DNA of 53,628 bases, from NCBI GenBank assembly GCA_034432855.1, contig DAOUBA010000037.1, forward strand, positions 1 through 53,628, given 5' to 3'. This stretch comes from DAOUBA01 sp034432855 (GTDB lineage Bacteria; Chloroflexota; Anaerolineae; B4-G1). Shown one piece after another: positions 24,960 through 35,635 of this stretch; the stretch's first letter is position 1, and each line of letters opens with the position of its first letter. The position numbers and the translations under genes were made by a program. The notes under the pieces are model-generated. The model searched no databases and was not told the DNA's origin. It worked only from the letters and a program-made list of their open reading frames with translations.

Positions 24960-25736
24960 ATGCGCCGCGAGATCATCGGCGGCATCGTCCGTTACCGATT
25001 CGAGAGATTGGAGGAACAGGGCATACTGCACGCCTTCCTCACCCGTCTGGGCGGGGTAAGCGCCCCACCCTTCGCCACGCTCAACCTGGGCCACACCGTA
25101 GGAGACAATCTGGCGGCGGTGGAGGAGAACTACCGGCGGGCTTGCGCCGCGCTGGGCCTGCGCCGCGAGCAGGTCGTCAGCCCCTATCAGGTGCACGGCA
25201 CGCACGTGCGTCCTGTCTTCCGCGCACACGGCGGCAGTGTCCAGCCTGCCGCCGACGGCCTGCTCACCACCACGCCGGGCGTGGCGCTCCTCTTGCGCTT
25301 CGCCGACTGCGTCCCACTCCTGCTCTTCGATCCGGCGCGCCGGGCGATAGGGCTGGTGCACGCCGGCTGGAGGGGAGCGGCAGGTAACATCGCGGCAGCG
25401 GCAATGAGGGCCTTTGCCCGTTACGCCGGCAGCCGCCCGGAGGACATATGGGCGGGCATCGGCCCGGCCATCGGGCCATGCTGCTATGGAGTGGAACCGG
25501 AGATTGAGGCAGTCATTGCACGCAGCATGCCAGCCACAGCAGAGGTGATCCAGAAACGGAACGGCGTCTCGTATCTGGACCTGCCCGGGCTGGTACGGGC
25601 GCAGTTAGCAGCAGCAGGAGTGCAACAGATCGAGATGGCAAACCTGTGCACCGCCTGCCACACCGATGAGTGGTTTTCGCATCGCGCCGAGCACGGGCGT
25701 ACCGGGCGCTTCGGCGCACTGATCATGCTACGGTAG
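24960..25736 (+). CDS. pgeF: Peptidoglycan editing factor / multicopper-type purine phosphorylase (YfiH/PgeF, DUF152)
   Basis: 258 aa. DUF152 fold with its metal-binding set: VHGTH (about 78-82), RFADCVPLL and LVHAGWRG. Members have been described as laccase-like, as cytosolic purine nucleoside phosphorylases and as PgeF, which removes mis-incorporated L-Ser from cell-wall precursors; which activity applies here is not decided by sequence. Start ATG 24960 with GGAGG close upstream; the open frame extends to 24696 only as a shadow of the kinase. Probably cotranscribed with the kinase. Confidence 0.88.
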   Translation: MRREIIGGIVRYRFERLEEQGILHAFLTRLGGVSAPPFATLNLGHTVGDNLAAVEENYRRACAALGLRREQVVSPYQVHGTHVRPVFRAHGGSVQPAADGLLTTTPGVALLLRFADCVPLLLFDPARRAIGLVHAGWRGAAGNIAAAAMRAFARYAGSRPEDIWAGIGPAIGPCCYGVEPEIEAVIARSMPATAEVIQKRNGVSYLDLPGLVRAQLAAAGVQQIEMANLCTACHTDEWFSHRAEHGRTGRFGALIMLR

Positions 25737-25740
25737 TTTC

Positions 25741-25818
25741 CGGTACAAAACGCTATAGGAGGGCTCTCCAGAGCCCGAAATCGGCGTCAGAGACGCCTCC
25801 CACCGTGGTTTTGTACCG
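25741..25818. repeat. Palindromic element between convergent genes
   Basis: CGGTACAAAAC (25741-25751) and its exact complement (25808-25818) bound a 78-bp segment holding two further small stems (GGGCTCTCCAGAGCCC and GGCGTCAGAGACGCC). The element fills the gap between pgeF (ending 25736) and the rhomboid gene (ending 25833). It may serve as a bidirectional transcript end, or be another small mobile palindrome; no flanking duplication is seen. Confidence 0.7.
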
Positions 25819-25832
25819 AGAGGCCCTCCCAA

Positions 25833-26567
25833 TCAGAACCGGTCGTTCCACCACGGTGGCCTGTCGCGCTCGAAGTAAATGGTTGGTGGAGGACGGGGCG
25901 GAGGCGGGGGTGGCGAGGGGATGATCTTGGCGATTGCCAGGCCGAAGACGAAACCGCCGATGTGCGCCCACCAGGCCACACCACCTGCCTGCATCATCGT
26001 AGTAACCCCCAGCGCGAACAGGCCGTTGAACAACTGGGAGACGAACCAAAAGCCCAGATAGATCAGCGCCGGGATCTCGACCAGGCGGATAAAGTAGAAC
26101 AGGGGGACGAGCGTGAAGACGCGCGCCGTGGGGAACATCACCAGGTAGGCCCCCAGGACGCCGGCGATGGCCCCGCTGGCTCCTACCATTGGGACGAGGG
26201 AATTGAGATTGATCACCACCTGCAGGGCGCCGGCAGCCAGGCCGCTCGCGACGTAGAACAACAAGTAGCCCGTGTGCCCCATGCGATCCTCGACGTTATC
26301 GCCAAAGATATAGAGCGCGAGCATATTGGATATGAGGTGCCACCAGCCGCCGTGCAGGAACATCGAGGTGAGCGGCGTCAGCCAGGCGATCAGGTCTCCA
26401 CCGTGAAAAAGGCGGGCCGGCACCAGCCCGAAAATCCAGATGAGTTTCTCCAAACGGGCCGGGCCGATGAAGAATTCGAATAGAAAGACCAGCACATTGA
26501 GCCCGATCAGCGCAAAGGTGACGACGGGGAGACGGCGGGAGGGTATGTTATCACGCAGTGGGATCAT
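25833..26567 (-). CDS. Rhomboid-family intramembrane serine protease
   Basis: 244 aa with 6 TM helices. The catalytic Ser is in GASGAIAG at about 130-137 and the catalytic His in WWAHIGGFVFG at about 201; the conserved HLISNM is in the first loop/TM2 region, as in bacterial rhomboids. The N-terminus MIPLRDNIPSRR is typical of the family, and a Pro-rich cytosolic tail ends the protein. ATG 26567 has SD AGAGGA and lies 17 bases after recR, so it is the last gene of the dnaX operon. Substrates are unknown. Confidence 0.93.
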   Translation of the reverse strand: MIPLRDNIPSRRLPVVTFALIGLNVLVFLFEFFIGPARLEKLIWIFGLVPARLFHGGDLIAWLTPLTSMFLHGGWWHLISNMLALYIFGDNVEDRMGHTGYLLFYVASGLAAGALQVVINLNSLVPMVGASGAIAGVLGAYLVMFPTARVFTLVPLFYFIRLVEIPALIYLGFWFVSQLFNGLFALGVTTMMQAGGVAWWAHIGGFVFGLAIAKIIPSPPPPPPRPPPTIYFERDRPPWWNDRF

Positions 26568-26584
26568 CGCCGGTTCCTCTCGAG

Positions 26585-27184
26585 TTACAGTTCCTCTCGT
26601 CCCTCCAGCGCACGGGTGAGCGTCACCGCGTCGGCGTATTCGAGATCGCCCCCCACCGGCAGGCCGCGCCCCAGCCGGGTGACGCGCACCCCCAGCGGGC
26701 GCAGTTGCGTCAGCAGGTACGAGGCCGTCCAGTCCCCCTCACTCGTCGGGTTGGTCGCCAGGATCACCTCGCTCACGCCGCCGGCGCGCACACGGGCCAG
26801 CAGTTCGCGGATGCGCAGGTTTTCGACGAACATTCCCTCTGCCGGCGCCAACACCCCGTGCAACACGTGATACACCCCCTTGTAGACGCCAGCCTGTTCG
26901 AGCGCCAGCACGTCCAACGGCTCTTCGACCACGCAGACCGTGGTGCGGCTGCGCCCTTCGTCGGCACAGATGGGGCAGGGGTCCTGCTCGGTGATGTTGT
27001 AGCAAATGGAGCAAAAGCGCGTGCGCTCCTTCAGTTCACGCAGCGCGGAGGCCAGCCGTCCCGCCAGGTCGCTCTGATCGCGCAGGAGAAAGAAAGTAAG
27101 CCGCGCGGCGGTCTTACGCCCGATGCCCGGAAGTTCGGCCAACTCCTCGATCAGCCGCGTCACCGAAGCAGGCGTCGTCTGCAT
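26585..27184 (-). CDS. recR: Recombination mediator RecR
   Basis: 199 aa, normal size. RecR helps load RecA on gapped DNA with RecO/RecF. Helix-hairpin-helix ELAELPGIGRKTAARL at about 14-29; zinc finger CSICYNITEQDPCPIC at about 56-71; Toprim domain with CVVEEPLDVLALEQ and later EVILATNPTSEGDWTASYL. It begins 8 bases after ybaB; the conserved dnaX-ybaB-recR order supports the call. Confidence 0.97.
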   Translation of the reverse strand: MQTTPASVTRLIEELAELPGIGRKTAARLTFFLLRDQSDLAGRLASALRELKERTRFCSICYNITEQDPCPICADEGRSRTTVCVVEEPLDVLALEQAGVYKGVYHVLHGVLAPAEGMFVENLRIRELLARVRAGGVSEVILATNPTSEGDWTASYLLTQLRPLGVRVTRLGRGLPVGGDLEYADAVTLTRALEGREEL

Positions 27185-27192
27185 GCTTGCCT

Positions 27193-27537
27193 CTACATCA
27201 GACCGGGGATGTTCAGCCCGCCAGTGAGGGCCGACATGCGCTCTGCCAGCGCCTGGTCAATCTGCTCCAGCCCCTCGTTGACGGCAGCGACGACCAGGTC
27301 TTGCAGCATCTCGACGTCCGCCGGATCCACGACTTCGGGCTTGATGGCGAGCGAGAGGACGCGGCGCTCGCCGCTGACGACGGCGGTGACGGCCCCGCCG
27401 CCAGTGCTCGCCGTGACCGTCATCGCGGCGACCTCCTCCTGCGTCTTGAGGAGATTCTCCTGCAGGCTTTGCAACTGTTGGAGCATGCCCCCTTTGCCCA
27501 TCTTGGGACCGCCCTGCGGTTTGATTTTTCGAACCAA
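27193..27537 (-). CDS. ybaB: YbaB/EbfC nucleoid-associated protein
   Basis: 114 aa. Small dimeric DNA-binding protein: GMLQQLQSLQENLLKTQEEV helix, then the beta part VVSGERRVLSLAIKPEVVD and the C-terminal helix VAAVNEGLEQIDQALAERM. The start is TTG 27537 because GGAGGT lies six bases upstream; the internal ATG at 27501 has no SD. It sits between dnaX and recR, as in many bacteria, but separated from dnaX by a small extra gene. Confidence 0.93.
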   Translation of the reverse strand: MVRKIKPQGGPKMGKGGMLQQLQSLQENLLKTQEEVAAMTVTASTGGGAVTAVVSGERRVLSLAIKPEVVDPADVEMLQDLVVAAVNEGLEQIDQALAERMSALTGGLNIPGLM

Positions 27538-27552
27538 GGTTGACCTCCGTGG

Positions 27553-27756
27553 TTAGCGTTTAACGATTGAATAAACTCTCTGAAGTCTGGGTTCAGCACC
27601 GTATCTCCAGCGATGGTATTCCTGGCGGATCTCCTCCAATGCGGCCAGACGGGTCTGATAGGGCTGGGTCTGCCAGTAAGCGAAATCGCTCTTCTGCTCG
27701 TGGATGTTGACTTTGGTGTAGACCTTCTGAATGCCAGAGGCCGCTACGTTTTCCAC
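27553..27756 (-). CDS. Small orphan protein in the dnaX operon
   Basis: 67 aa from GTG 27756 with SD AAAGGA seven bases upstream. Sequence features: KVNIHEQKSDFAYWQTQPY, then a helical stretch RLAALEEIRQEYHRWRYG, and the end RLQRVYSIVKR. From memory, such short proteins usually precede a nucleotidyltransferase gene and are treated as antitoxin-like partners; that is a recollection, not a search result. No partner is present: ybaB follows after 15 bases. It interrupts the usual dnaX-ybaB junction. The frame upstream of the GTG is only a shadow of dnaX. Confidence 0.65.
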   Translation of the reverse strand: MENVAASGIQKVYTKVNIHEQKSDFAYWQTQPYQTRLAALEEIRQEYHRWRYGAEPRLQRVYSIVKR

Positions 27757-27785
27757 CTTCGTGTCCTTTGGCAAAAAACGCTCAC

Positions 27786-29483
27786 CTATTCCGCCCGCTG
27801 CACCACCTGCGCGCCCAAATCTTCCACCGCTGCACGCACCAGCGGGTCCATCTCGGCTGAGGGGATGGCCTGCCCGCTGCCCTGCGCCGCCACCGGGCCT
27901 GTCACCGGTGCCCCGGGCCGTTCCTTGCTCAACAGCACGCAACGCACGCGGTAGCGCTGGCCGACGAGGTGGCTCAGCACGTCTTCCACGACCCGCTTGT
28001 TTTGCTCTTCCTCTACCTTGCCGCGATGAAAGTTGTGGGCAAAGCCCAGCACCACCACATCTCCTTCGACCGCCACCGGCTCGCACGAATGCATCAGCGC
28101 CTCGAGCGAGAGGTTGCGCGGGCGCAACGCGTTCAAGAGTTCCGGCCAGCGCCCTCGCAGCACCTCCGGCGTCAGAGAGCCGTCACCGGGGGCCAGGCTC
28201 GTATCGGAGAGATAGGCCGGGTCCGGCTCTCGCACCATCGCAGGCGGCGCGGAGCGGGCAGGCGCAGATTTCGTTGGCGGCGGAGACGGCGCAGGGCGTT
28301 TGGGAACGGGACGGGCCTGCACAGGGGACGGGGCCGCAGGGCGCGCCGGAGAGGACGCCGGACGTGGATTGGTCGGCGCTGACGAGGTGGTCTCCGATTC
28401 GACAGGGAGCACAGACTCGATAAAGGCCATCTCCAACGGCAACTGCGGCTGCCAGCCCCCACGCATCTCGACCGCCGCCTGGTTGAAAAGCCGCACCGCC
28501 CGCGTCAGCGTGCGCGGCGAGAATCCGGCAGCCTGCTTTTCCAACTGCGGGCGCAATTCATCCGAAATGTAAAAGGGCACAACACCGGAGTTCAACCGCA
28601 GGAGGAGCAATGCGCGCAGGTGCTCGACCATCTGGCGGGCGAACTGGCGCGGGTCGGCGCCCTCGTCCACCGCCGTGTTGATCGCGCTCAAACCTTGCGC
28701 CATGTCCCTTTTCGCCAGCGCGTCGGTCACCAGGAGGATCGTCTCGCCGGCGCCGACGCCCAACGCCGCGCGCACCTCGTTCACGGTGACGCCGCCGGCA
28801 TCGTAGGAGGCCAGCTGGTCGAGCAGGCTTTCGGCGTCGCGCATACTGCCGGTGGCCTGGCGGGCCACCAATTCCAGCGCCTCACGATCGGCCTGGATGT
28901 GCTCCTGCTGCGCCAGCGCTTCTAGCCGCGCAACCATCTGGCTCACGGGGATGCGGCGGAAATCGAAGCGCTGGCAACGCGAGAGCACCGTCGCGGGTAT
29001 CTTGTGCGGCTCGGTCGTCGCCAGCACAAAGATCGCATGAGGCGGGGGCTCCTCCAACGTCTTGAGCAGCGCGTTGAAGGCGGCGTTGGAGAGCATGTGG
29101 ACTTCATCTATGACATAGACCTTGTAGCGCGCCTCGTTGGGACGGAAGCCGACGCGCTCGCGCAGTTCGCGCACATCGTCCACGCCGGTGTTGGAAGCGG
29201 CGTCAATCTCGATCAGATCGAGCAGCCGTCCCTCGTTCACCGCCTGACAGATCGCGCACTGGTTACAGGGGCGTTCGGCCTCCGGCGCCAGGCAATTGAC
29301 CGCTTTGGCGAGCAGGCGGGCAGTGGTCGTCTTGCCGGTGCCGCGCGGCCCGGCGAAGAGGTAGGCGTGGTGGATGCGCCCAGACACGAGCGCGTTGCGC
29401 AGCGTGCGCACCACGTGCTCCTGGCCCACCACCTCATCGAACGTCTTGGGTCGCCACTTGCGGTACAATGCCTGTGCTGCCAT
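27786..29483 (-). CDS. dnaX: DNA polymerase III subunit gamma/tau
   Basis: 565 aa. Clamp-loader ATPase. YRKWRPKTFDEVVGQEHV start, P-loop GPRGTGKTTTA at about 46, zinc module with CNQCAIC, Walker B VIDEVHML, sensor 1 VLATTEPHKIPATVLSRCQR, followed by domain III and a Pro/Ala/Ser-rich linker (about 370-440) and a short C-terminal tau-like domain. ATG 29483 is chosen because GAGGAG lies six bases upstream; the ATG at 29487-29489 overlaps this SD. The promoter at 29511-29539 leads the operon dnaX, small gene, ybaB, recR, rhomboid. Confidence 0.96.
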   Translation of the reverse strand: MAAQALYRKWRPKTFDEVVGQEHVVRTLRNALVSGRIHHAYLFAGPRGTGKTTTARLLAKAVNCLAPEAERPCNQCAICQAVNEGRLLDLIEIDAASNTGVDDVRELRERVGFRPNEARYKVYVIDEVHMLSNAAFNALLKTLEEPPPHAIFVLATTEPHKIPATVLSRCQRFDFRRIPVSQMVARLEALAQQEHIQADREALELVARQATGSMRDAESLLDQLASYDAGGVTVNEVRAALGVGAGETILLVTDALAKRDMAQGLSAINTAVDEGADPRQFARQMVEHLRALLLLRLNSGVVPFYISDELRPQLEKQAAGFSPRTLTRAVRLFNQAAVEMRGGWQPQLPLEMAFIESVLPVESETTSSAPTNPRPASSPARPAAPSPVQARPVPKRPAPSPPPTKSAPARSAPPAMVREPDPAYLSDTSLAPGDGSLTPEVLRGRWPELLNALRPRNLSLEALMHSCEPVAVEGDVVVLGFAHNFHRGKVEEEQNKRVVEDVLSHLVGQRYRVRCVLLSKERPGAPVTGPVAAQGSGQAIPSAEMDPLVRAAVEDLGAQVVQRAE

Positions 29484-29510
29484 CGCCATCTCCTCGTCAA
29501 GTCTGCTGAT

Positions 29511-29539
29511 AGTCTAACACCGTCGGGCGAGAAAGGCAA
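29511..29539 (-). promoter_or_regulatory. Promoter of the dnaX operon
   Basis: On the minus strand: TTGCCT (29534-29539), 17-base spacer, TAGACT (29511-29516). It lies directly after the end of the rRNA operon. Confidence 0.6.
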
Positions 29540-29543
29540 GTCG

Positions 29544-29571
29544 GGGGCAGAAAACAAAAAGCCCCTTGGCG
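29544..29571 (-). terminator. Probable end of the rRNA operon
   Basis: After the closing helix of 5S rRNA (CCAAGGGG strand) the minus strand reads CTTTTTGTTTTC. The 5S terminal stem plus this T-rich stretch, or the flanking GGGGC/GCCCC pair, would stop transcription before the dnaX promoter. Confidence 0.55.
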
Positions 29572-29683
29572 ATGACCTACTCTCCCAGGGGGCTGCCCCC
29601 CAAGTACCATCGGCGCTGACGGGCTTAACTTCCGGGTTCGGGACGGGACCGGGTGTACCCCCGCCGCTCGAATCACCAAGGGA
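29562..29683 (-). rRNA. rrf: 5S ribosomal RNA
   Basis: On the minus strand from TCCCTTGGTGATT to GCCAAGGGG, about 120 nt, with the 5S hallmarks CCCGTCCCGAACCCGGAAG and a GGGAGAGTAGGTC-type 3' half. The 5' and 3' ends pair. It lies about 58 bases after the 23S gene. The ends are estimated to within a few bases. Confidence 0.95.
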
Positions 29684-30008
29684 CCTTTTGACGATTATAT
29701 CAACTGAACAGTGCGAGAACTCCAAGTTCTCCGCATCACCGGTCAAGCCCTCGACCGTTAGTACGGGTTGGCTTAACGCATTACTGCGCTTCCACCTCCC
29801 GCCTATCAAACCGGTAGTCTTCCGGCGGTCTTACTCGGTTAACCCGATGGGGGACCTTATCTTGGGGCGAGTTTCCCACTTAGATGCTTTCAGCGGTTAT
29901 CTCTGCCAGACTTGGCTACCCAGCGATGCCCCTGGCGGGACAACTGGCACACCAGCGGTCTGTCCACTCCGGTCCTCTCGTACTAAGAGCAGCTCCCCTC
30001 AAGTCCCC

Positions 30009-30062
<54 letters not shown>

Positions 30063-30067
30063 ACGTA

Positions 30068-30102
<35 letters not shown>

Positions 30103-30108
30103 TTTGTC

Positions 30109-30142
<34 letters not shown>

Positions 30143-30241
30143 GCGAACCTGGTCGTCGATGTGAACTCTTGGACCAGACTACCCTGTTATCCCCGGGGTA
30201 GCTTTTGTCCGATGGCCACGGCCCTTCCACTCGGAACCGTG

Positions 30242-30277
<36 letters not shown>

Positions 30278-30363
30278 GTGGGTCTCGCAGTCAAGCTCCC
30301 TTATGCCTTTACACTCTATGGCGGGTTTCCATTCCGCCTGAGGGAACCTTTGGGCGCCTCCGG

Positions 30364-30413
<50 letters not shown>

Positions 30414-30556
30414 CCCCTGCCGGATCACGGCCAGGGGTTAGGGCCAAGACTTGGCCAGGGTGGTATTTCAAGGACGGCTCCACCGAGGCTGGCGCCCCAG
30501 CTTCATCGCCTCCCACCTATCCTACACAGGTCAAGCCCTAACTCAATACCAAGCTG

Positions 30557-30596
<40 letters not shown>

Positions 30597-30666
30597 CACG
30601 GTATCTTTACCGCGACTTCAATTTCGCCGGGTCCCTCGTTGAGACAGTGCTCCAGTCGTTACACCG

Positions 30667-30705
<39 letters not shown>

Positions 30706-31396
30706 CACCATTCATCCGGGCATTTCTGCCTGGGGTGGACTATCTCTTCGTCCACACCGTTGCTCCAATTCGGCCAGGATCTCCTGCGCCTTGACCTTGT
30801 TCGCGCGGTTCATAGAGAGTGTGATCTCGATGATCTGCCTCAACCCTTCTAATGTCAGGTGTTGTCCTTCAGCCATCAATCTGATCACTCTGGCGAACTT
30901 TTTGAAATCCACATTCTTCTTCGTCTTTAGCGGATGGCGCTCGAAAAACGCCACCACTTCCTGCAGACAAGAGAACTTGCGGATTCGCAGTTCGTAGCGG
31001 TTCTCTCGGTTACGGCGCACTGTACCGCAATGGAAAAACCGCTTCAGGGCATATAGCACCTGAACATCACGTTCATGCTGAACCACGCGAAACTCTGGCA
31101 GGACCTGGTATCCCAGTGCCATTTCGGGCTGGGGATTGATGCCTACATAGAAGCACCCTTCTCCATCCACGAATCCGACTACCCAGTCGGGGCTGAGATC
31201 CATCGCTGACCTCCTTGGAAGTTGGACGCCTGGCGTATAGTCTCTGAGGACCCCCCTCGATGGGTTTCCTGCGGATTGCCCAATCCCGATCATTTTTACT
31301 GAGGGATTGTCCTCGAGTAGACCGGGCTCTCAGGGTATTCCCGCATACAGCCAGGTATTGCCCCCGACGTTACCGTCGAGGCAGGCAGCAATCGCT
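30706..31396 (-). mobile_element. Group I intron in 23S rRNA (E. coli position 1931)
   Basis: The 5' exon ends CCTAAGGT (U1931) and the 3' exon resumes AGCGAAATTCC; the last intron base is G (30706), as expected for a group I intron. Catalytic core elements can be seen on the minus strand: P, ATGCGGGAA (31338-31346); Q, CAATCCGCAGG (31268-31278); R, TCAGAGACTATA (31236-31247); S, AAGAGATAGTCC (30737-30748), with R and S able to form P7 (GACTA/TAGTC). The endonuclease ORF lies between R and S, in P8, and runs through S to within 6 bases of the 3' splice site. Length 691 bp. The same site holds introns in Thermotoga, Simkania and some algal chloroplasts (established knowledge). Confidence 0.88.
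30712..31203 (-). CDS. LAGLIDADG homing endonuclease, intron-encoded
   Basis: 163 aa. Single-motif LAGLIDADG enzyme, expected to act as a homodimer that cuts intronless 23S genes near position 1931. The motif is WVVGFVDGEGCFYVG at about 8-22; the fold continues with FRVVQHERDVQVLYALKRFF and YELRIRKFSCLQEVVAFFER and ends in charged helices. The start is ATG 31203 with strong SD AAGGAGGT 5 bases upstream; a longer frame to 31293 runs over core elements Q and R. The C-terminal codons (CGRRDSPPQAEMPG) are the intron core itself: the S element encodes part of RRDSP. The reading frame looks intact, suggesting an active or recently active homing gene. Confidence 0.92.
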   Translation of the reverse strand: MDLSPDWVVGFVDGEGCFYVGINPQPEMALGYQVLPEFRVVQHERDVQVLYALKRFFHCGTVRRNRENRYELRIRKFSCLQEVVAFFERHPLKTKKNVDFKKFARVIRLMAEGQHLTLEGLRQIIEITLSMNRANKVKAQEILAELEQRCGRRDSPPQAEMPG

Positions 31397-32209
31397 ACCT
31401 TAGGACCCTTATAGTTAGGGCCGCCGTTCACCGGGGCTTCAGTTCAGGGCTTTGTCCGAAGACTAACCCTTCCCTTTAACCTTCCGGCACTGGGCAGGTG
31501 TCAGCCCCTATACTTCCTCTTGCGAGTTAGCAGAGACATGTGGTTTTGATAACCAGTCGCTAGAGCCACTTCACTGCGACCCCCTCGGGCTCGACGGAAT
31601 TGTCTCACCCTACTGGGGCACCCCTTCTCCCGAAGTTACGGGGTCATTTTGCCTAATTCCTTAACGAGGGTTCTCCCGTTCGCCTTGGTATATTCTACCC
31701 GTCTACCAGTGTCGGTTTGCGGTACGGGCACCCGAGACTCACCGCTTAGAGGCTTTTCTTGGCCGCGCAGCTCGACCACTTCTGGCTCAGGGCACCGCCA
31801 TCGCCCTTCAGGCTCCGGGGACGGATTTGCCTGCCCCCCTCAACGCCCTCCAGGCTTGGCACCCGAATCCAATAACGGGCTGGCCTACTGCACTGCGTCA
31901 CCCCATCACTCCTCTCAGGTGGTTCCGGAATATTAACCGGATGTCCATCGCCTACGCCTCGCGGCCTCGGCTTAGGCCCGACTAACCCGACGCGGACTGA
32001 CCTTCCGTCGGAAACCTCAGACTTACGGCGAACACGGTTCTCACGTGTTTTACGCTACTCATGCTGGCATTCTCACTTCTGCACGCTCCACCGCTCCTCA
32101 CAGTACGGCTTCGACGCCTGCAGAACGCTCCCCTACTGCCCCCGCTTGCGCGGAGGCCCGTGGCTTCGGTATCAGGCTTGAGCCCCGTTATATTGTCCGC
32201 GCAGGATCG

Positions 32210-32275
<66 letters not shown>

Positions 32276-33489
32276 CGGGCAATCCCACTTCGTTTCCCAC
32301 TTAGCCTGAACTTGGGGACCTTAGCCGACGGTCTGGGCTCTTTCCCTCTCGACTACGGATCTCATCATTCGCAGTCCGACTCCCGCGCTATGGAGTACCG
32401 GCATTCGGAGTTTGGTTGAGTTTGGTAAGCGATAAGCCCCCTAGCTCATCCAGTGCTCTACCTCCGGTACTGAACGCGCGAGGCTAGCCCGAAAGCTATT
32501 TCGGGGAGAACAAGCTATCTCCAGGTTCGTTAGGCATATCACCTCTACCCACAGCTCATCCCACCCTTTTGCAACAGAGAAAGGTTCGGCCCTCCACGAG
32601 GGGTTAACCTCGCTTCAGCCTGGCCATGGGTAGCTCACCTGGTTTCGTGTCTACTCCCTGCCACTCCTACGCCCTATTCGGACTCGCTTTCGCTACGGCT
32701 ACGGCTGTCACTGCCTTAACCTGGCGACAGAGAGTAACTCGCCAGCTCATTCTCCAAAAGGCACGCCGTCACACCTTGCGCTCCCAGCGCCCCCGAAGGG
32801 GGCTGACCGCTGGGCCTCACGCCCCCCCGAAGGGGGAGCCCCGGCCCAGGGGTATCAAGAGACGCCATAGTGCTCCGACCGCTTGTAGGCATACGGTTTC
32901 AGGTTCTATTTCACTTCCCTCACTGGGGAACTTTTCACCTTTCCCTCACGGTACTTGTGCGCTATCGGTCGCCAGGGAGTATTTAGCCTTGGGAGGTGGT
33001 CCCCCCTGCTTCCCACAGGATTTCCCGTGTCCCGTGGTACTCAAGGTCACCGGTAAGAGTCTGGTCCGCTTTCGCCTACAGGACTATCACCCTCTATGGT
33101 CTCCCTTTCCAGCAGAGTTCGGCTAGCAGCCAGGTTGGTAACTCTTTCGGGCTCATGCAGCACCCAACCGGGCCTTACAACCCCAGCACCACATAGGTCT
33201 GCATACCACTGAGTGATGCTGGTTTGGGCTGTTCCCTTTTCGCTCGCCACTACTCAGGGAATACTCTCTTTTCCTGGGGGTACTAAGATGTTTCAGTTCC
33301 CCCCGTTCCCTCCGACCCGCCTATGGATTCAGCGGGCGGTGCCTGGGTATTGCCCAGGCGGGTTTCCCCATTCGGGCATCCCCGGATATAACGCCTGCAC
33401 ACGGCTCCCCGAGGCTTATCGCAGTGTACCACGCCCTTCTTCGGCTCCTGACGCCAAGGCATCCACCGTACGCCCTTAGTAGCTTAACC

Positions 33490-33786
33490 GTGATGCGGAG
33501 AAATTGAAGTTCTCGCAATCTGTTCAGTTGTTAATGTGCTCACCCAGCCGGTTGATTGCTGGCCGCTGTCGCCTACCCAAGTGGGCCACGGCGGCCAATC
33601 ATCAACCTCTTCATTTTTCAAGCGAAACGGCCTGGCATATCCTCCAGGCCGTCTCGAGAGCCTCAGATATGTCCAGCGTCCGACTATGCAGTTCCGATAT
33701 GAGTATGGGCCTTTAGCATACGAGCCAGGTTTTCTCCTGACCGAAGGGTAGTATACCTCAATCTCTTGGGTCTGTCAAGCGCTCCC
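33490..33786 (-). other. Internal spacer between tRNA-Ala and 23S rRNA
   Basis: No gene seen. It contains the 5' strand of the 23S processing stem (33495-33535) and a perfect 9-bp hairpin ACGGCCTGG/CCAGGCCGT (33627-33652). Confidence 0.6.
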
Positions 33787-33862
33787 TGGTGGAGATGAGG
33801 GGATTCGAACCCCTGACCTCCTCCGTGCAAGGGAGGCGCTCTCCCATCTGAGCTACATCCCC
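33787..33862 (-). tRNA. tRNA-Ala (anticodon TGC)
   Basis: Minus strand GGGGATGTAGCTCAGATGGG to CATCTCCACCA, 76 nt, CCA encoded. The anticodon loop reads CTTGCAC within CTCCC/GGAGG stems, giving TGC. Standard cloverleaf with TTCGAAT T-loop. Confidence 0.97.
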
Positions 33863-33865
33863 GTG

Positions 33866-33943
33866 TGGTGGGCCTGCCTGGATTCGAACCAGGGACCACT
33901 CCCTTATCAGAGGAGTGCTCTAAACCGGCTGAGCTACAGGCCC
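33866..33943 (-). tRNA. tRNA-Ile (anticodon GAT)
   Basis: Minus strand GGGCCTGTAGCTCAGCCGG to CAGGCCCACCA, 78 nt, CCA encoded. The anticodon GAT is in the loop CTGATAA. Separated from tRNA-Ala by 3 bases, in the classic 16S-Ile-Ala-23S order. Confidence 0.97.
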
Positions 33944-34041
33944 GCGCTAAAAGAGCCGGTCCCTTAACAACTGGAGAGTGACAGGAAGGGTAAGAACCCG
34001 GTCGGTCGCTGACGCATCAAGCGCCTTTGACCGTGCTCCCT

Positions 34042-35541
<1,500 letters not shown>

Positions 35542-35579
35542 TTCTTGCCGTGACTTCTCACGGTGAGTTGACGTTGACC

Positions 35580-35622
35580 CGAGTTCCGCTTACCTTCCTG
35601 TCACTCTTCAGTTGTTAAGGTC
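35580..35622 (-). other. 16S leader strand of the processing stem
   Basis: Pairs with 33958-34003 downstream of 16S (CTTAACAACTG...AGTGACAGGAAGG on one side, complement on the other). Confidence 0.7.
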
Positions 35623-35635
35623 CCCAAGCACTCCA

